64,000 nucleotides of DNA from Phaeobacter piscinae. Its GTDB lineage: Bacteria > Pseudomonadota > Alphaproteobacteria > Rhodobacterales > Rhodobacteraceae. Under the pieces are notes generated by a model that ran no database searches, had not been told where the DNA came from, and worked only from the letters and a program-made list of their open reading frames with translations. Where the stretch lies: NCBI RefSeq assembly GCF_002407245.1, contig NZ_CP010681.1, positions 124,001 through 188,000 on the forward strand. Reading direction: 5' to 3'. Each line of letters starts with the position of its first letter. The first letter of the stretch is position 1. Position numbers and translations under genes: made by a program. Positions 62,008-64,000 of the stretch are shown here, one piece after another.

Positions 62008-64000
62008 TTGGTTTCCCCTGCCGCGAGATGGGCCAGAACTTGGTCACGCGGGCCATCGACCACCATCCGGCCCGATTGCAGGATCAGCGTCCGATTGGTC
62101 AGCGACAGGATCGGCATCCGGTGCGTCGCAATCACGGTCGTGCGGCCTTCAAGCCAGGTTTCCAAACGGCTGACCAGGGTGCGTTCCAACGTCTGATCCA
62201 GCGCCGCCGTGGGCTCATCCAGCAGCACGATTGACGGGTTCTGCAACCACAGGCGTGCCCAGCCGATGGATTGGCGTTGCCCGATGGAAAGACCGCCGCC
62301 GCCGTCGAAAATTTCCAGATCGAGGCCCTTGTGGTGGTTGCGCACATGCGCGCCCAGGCCGGCAAAATCCAGCGCTGTCATCAACCGGTCGTCGTCGCGC
62401 TCCAGCTGGTTCAGGTTCAAGTTTTCGCGCAGGGTGCCGGCAAACAGGCGGACATCCTGGCTGAGATAGCCAATGTGGCGGCGCAGATCGCGCGGGTCGA
62501 TCTGGGTCATATCGGTGCCGTCGATCATCACCCGGCCGCGATCCGGCGCATAAAGCCCCGACATCAGTTTGAGCAGCGTGGATTTGCCCGAGCCATTGAC
62601 GCCCAGCACGGCAACCCGCTGGCCCGGTGTCACCGCGACACCCGGCACATCCAGCGTCGGCGCGCCATCTTCGTCATAGCGGAACATCACTTCGCGCAGT
62701 TCAAACCGCCCTTGCAGGCTGTCACGGCGCAGATAGGATCGTTCGTCTTCTTTTTCCTGAGCAGAATTGGCGATGGCATCCAGCCCCTCCAGCGCGCCTT
62801 TCACATTGCTCCAGCGGGCAAGTGTCGCGGCGAACTGGGTTAGGGGAGCCAGCGTCCGGCTGGTCAGAATGCCCGTCGCAATGATGGTCCCGACGGTGAA
62901 TTCACCGGCAAACACCATCAACGTACCAACCACAACCGACCCGATATAGGTCGCCTGCTGCACACCCTGCGACCAATGGGTCAGGGCGCTGGACAGGCGG
63001 CGCTGCTCGGTTGCGGCATGGGTGGACAAGGTGTTCAACTCGTCCCAAAGGCGTAGCACACGATCTTCGCCGCGCTGGCTCTTGAGGGTGTCCAGCTCAT
63101 TCACCACCTCATGCAGCAGGCGACCAGCCTTGGCATTGGCCCCTTGGGTCTGACGTGTCAGAGCAATCATGCGCTTCTGCATGAAATAGGCGGGCAACAG
63201 CATCAGAATGCCGCCAGCGATGATGATCCAGACAATCGGGCCGGCAATTGATGCCACCAGCAGCAGGAACACGGCGATGAAGGGGATATCAGCCAGTGTC
63301 GAAATCGTTGTCGAGGTGAAGAACTCGCGCACCGATCCAAAGTCACGCATCGCGGCAAACAAGCCTGACGGGGGCAGCGGTTTCTTGTCCGACCGCATCC
63401 CGATCAGACGGCGCATCAGGTTGTTCTGAACCGAGAGCTCAATTTGGCGTCCGGCGGCATCGGTCAGCCGGGCACGGGCCAGTTTCAGCAGCGCCTCCAG
63501 CATGATGGCGAGGAAAGCACCAACCGCCAGCACCCAAAGCGTCGCGTGGGACTGGTGCGGCACGACACGGTCATAGACCTGCAGGGAGAAGAGCGCGACC
63601 GAGACTGCCAGAATATTGGCAACCAGCGAGCCGAGCATGATTTCACCGACCTGACGGCGGTATTTGGGGAATTCCCCCCAAAACCAATGGTCACTTTCCA
63701 GCTGCGGCGTATGACGCGCGGCGATCTGTTTCAGCGAATTGCGCGCACCCAGCGTGGTGCCGGTAAAATAGGGGCCGAACTCGCCCACCGGAACATCGGC
63801 GCGATTGTCCGTGCAGGTGGTGTCATAGACGCTGAGCATGTCGCGACTTTGCGACAGCACCAGCACACATTGGCCGTTGTTCATCATTGCCAGCGCGGGC
63901 CAGCTCTCGGCGGTGAGAGGCACCTGATGATTGATCTGGGCCTGCATGCCGGTGGTTTGTAGCGCACGCGCAAGCGAGTCCACAGAGACATCGCCGGGAT
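62004..64000 (-). CDS. Type I secretion ABC transporter (LapB/HlyB family), 5' end beyond the window
   Basis: At least 665 codons; the frame stays open through the window's right edge, so the true start is outside and an in-window GTG at 63983 is unlikely. The first 130 residues resemble a C39 peptidase-like domain without a visible catalytic Cys, as in RTX-type exporters. Membrane helices follow, then the ATPase: Walker A GVNGSGKSTLLKL, signature LSIGQRQSIGWARL, Walker B SIVLLDEPTAALD, and the H-loop VIATHRM. It pumps large glycine-rich proteins across both membranes with the HlyD-type adaptor. No RTX substrate is in the window. Confidence 0.92.
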   Translation of the reverse strand, partial: PGDVSVDSLARALQTTGMQAQINHQVPLTAESWPALAMMNNGQCVLVLSQSRDMLSVYDTTCTDNRADVPVGEFGPYFTGTTLGARNSLKQIAARHTPQLESDHWFWGEFPKYRRQVGEIMLGSLVANILAVSVALFSLQVYDRVVPHQSHATLWVLAVGAFLAIMLEALLKLARARLTDAAGRQIELSVQNNLMRRLIGMRSDKKPLPPSGLFAAMRDFGSVREFFTSTTISTLADIPFIAVFLLLVASIAGPIVWIIIAGGILMLLPAYFMQKRMIALTRQTQGANAKAGRLLHEVVNELDTLKSQRGEDRVLRLWDELNTLSTHAATEQRRLSSALTHWSQGVQQATYIGSVVVGTLMVFAGEFTVGTIIATGILTSRTLAPLTQFAATLARWSNVKGALEGLDAIANSAQEKEDERSYLRRDSLQGRFELREVMFRYDEDGAPTLDVPGVAVTPGQRVAVLGVNGSGKSTLLKLMSGLYAPDRGRVMIDGTDMTQIDPRDLRRHIGYLSQDVRLFAGTLRENLNLNQLERDDDRLMTALDFAGLGAHVRNHHKGLDLEIFDGGGGLSIGQRQSIGWARLWLQNPSIVLLDEPTAALDQTLERTLVSRLETWLEGRTTVIATHRMPILSLTNRTLILQSGRMVVDGPRDQVLAHLAAGETK

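Overview
The window looks like chromosome of a marine roseobacter (Rhodobacteraceae, Alphaproteobacteria; Phaeobacter, Ruegeria or Leisingera type). The evidence is high GC with strong Shine-Dalgarno sites, many 4-bp ATGA gene overlaps, the alphaproteobacterial order murA-DUF2948-GNAT-hisD-UPF0262-phosphatase-infA-maf-RNase G-yacG, and several roseobacter-like transport operons. The species is inferred from gene content only.

Region 1 (1-16 kb) is metabolic and transport. It holds the end of a branched-chain-type ABC importer (partial livG, binding protein), an HpcH/HpaI aldolase, an aromatic-amino-acid-type decarboxylase, an HpaR-like MarR regulator, a glycerate 2-kinase overlapping a phosphonate-monoester-hydrolase-like sulfatase, a divergent DeoR regulator, a Na/Pi cotransporter, an EamA exporter and a complete polyamine-type ABC importer (binding protein, ATPase, two permeases). 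The second permease carries an unusual C-terminal extension.

Region 2 (16-24 kb) is a compact exopolysaccharide locus. One 1175-residue protein joins a GH18-like barrel, a NodB deacetylase and a processive GT2 synthase. A divergent Tat-exported DUF3131 protein and a small secreted barrel-like protein follow, then about 1.1 kb with no credible gene.

Region 3 (24-33.4 kb) is core housekeeping: tRNA-Thr, murA, hisD, infA, maf, RNase E/G, yacG and tRNA-Phe.

Region 4 (33.4-46 kb) begins at the 3' end of tRNA-Phe with a decayed tyrosine recombinase, the signature of an old integrated island. It contains a frameshifted MFS gene beside a MocR-type regulator with a perfect palindrome in its promoter, and then the most interesting operon of the window. 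Read right to left, this operon encodes a minimal ParB-fold serine-kinase-like protein, an SbnA-like O-phosphoserine-dependent synthase, an FAD/NAD(P) protein and a Y4yA-type PLP decarboxylase, with a large catalase 32 bp behind. Together they suggest a route from serine through O-phosphoserine to a diaminopropionate-like building block or its decarboxylated amine, with no siderophore synthetase in view. A DUF998 membrane protein, a PRC-barrel protein and a K+-channel-like protein with a degenerate filter follow.

Region 5 (46-51.3 kb) is a surface-glycan cluster: two glycosyltransferases, an SDR epimerase/reductase, a ColD-like aminotransferase-fold enzyme with His in place of the PLP lysine, and GDP-mannose 4,6-dehydratase. 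This points to a GDP-3,6-dideoxyhexose such as colitose.

Region 6 (51.4-64 kb) is mixed: a beta-trefoil protein, an FNT channel, a DUF1328 microprotein, a glutathione-reductase-like enzyme, a YihY/BrkB protein, two MFS transporters around a MerR regulator, a secreted trypsin-like protease, and a type I secretion adaptor and ABC transporter that run off the window end. I saw no CRISPR array, rRNA or intact insertion sequence.
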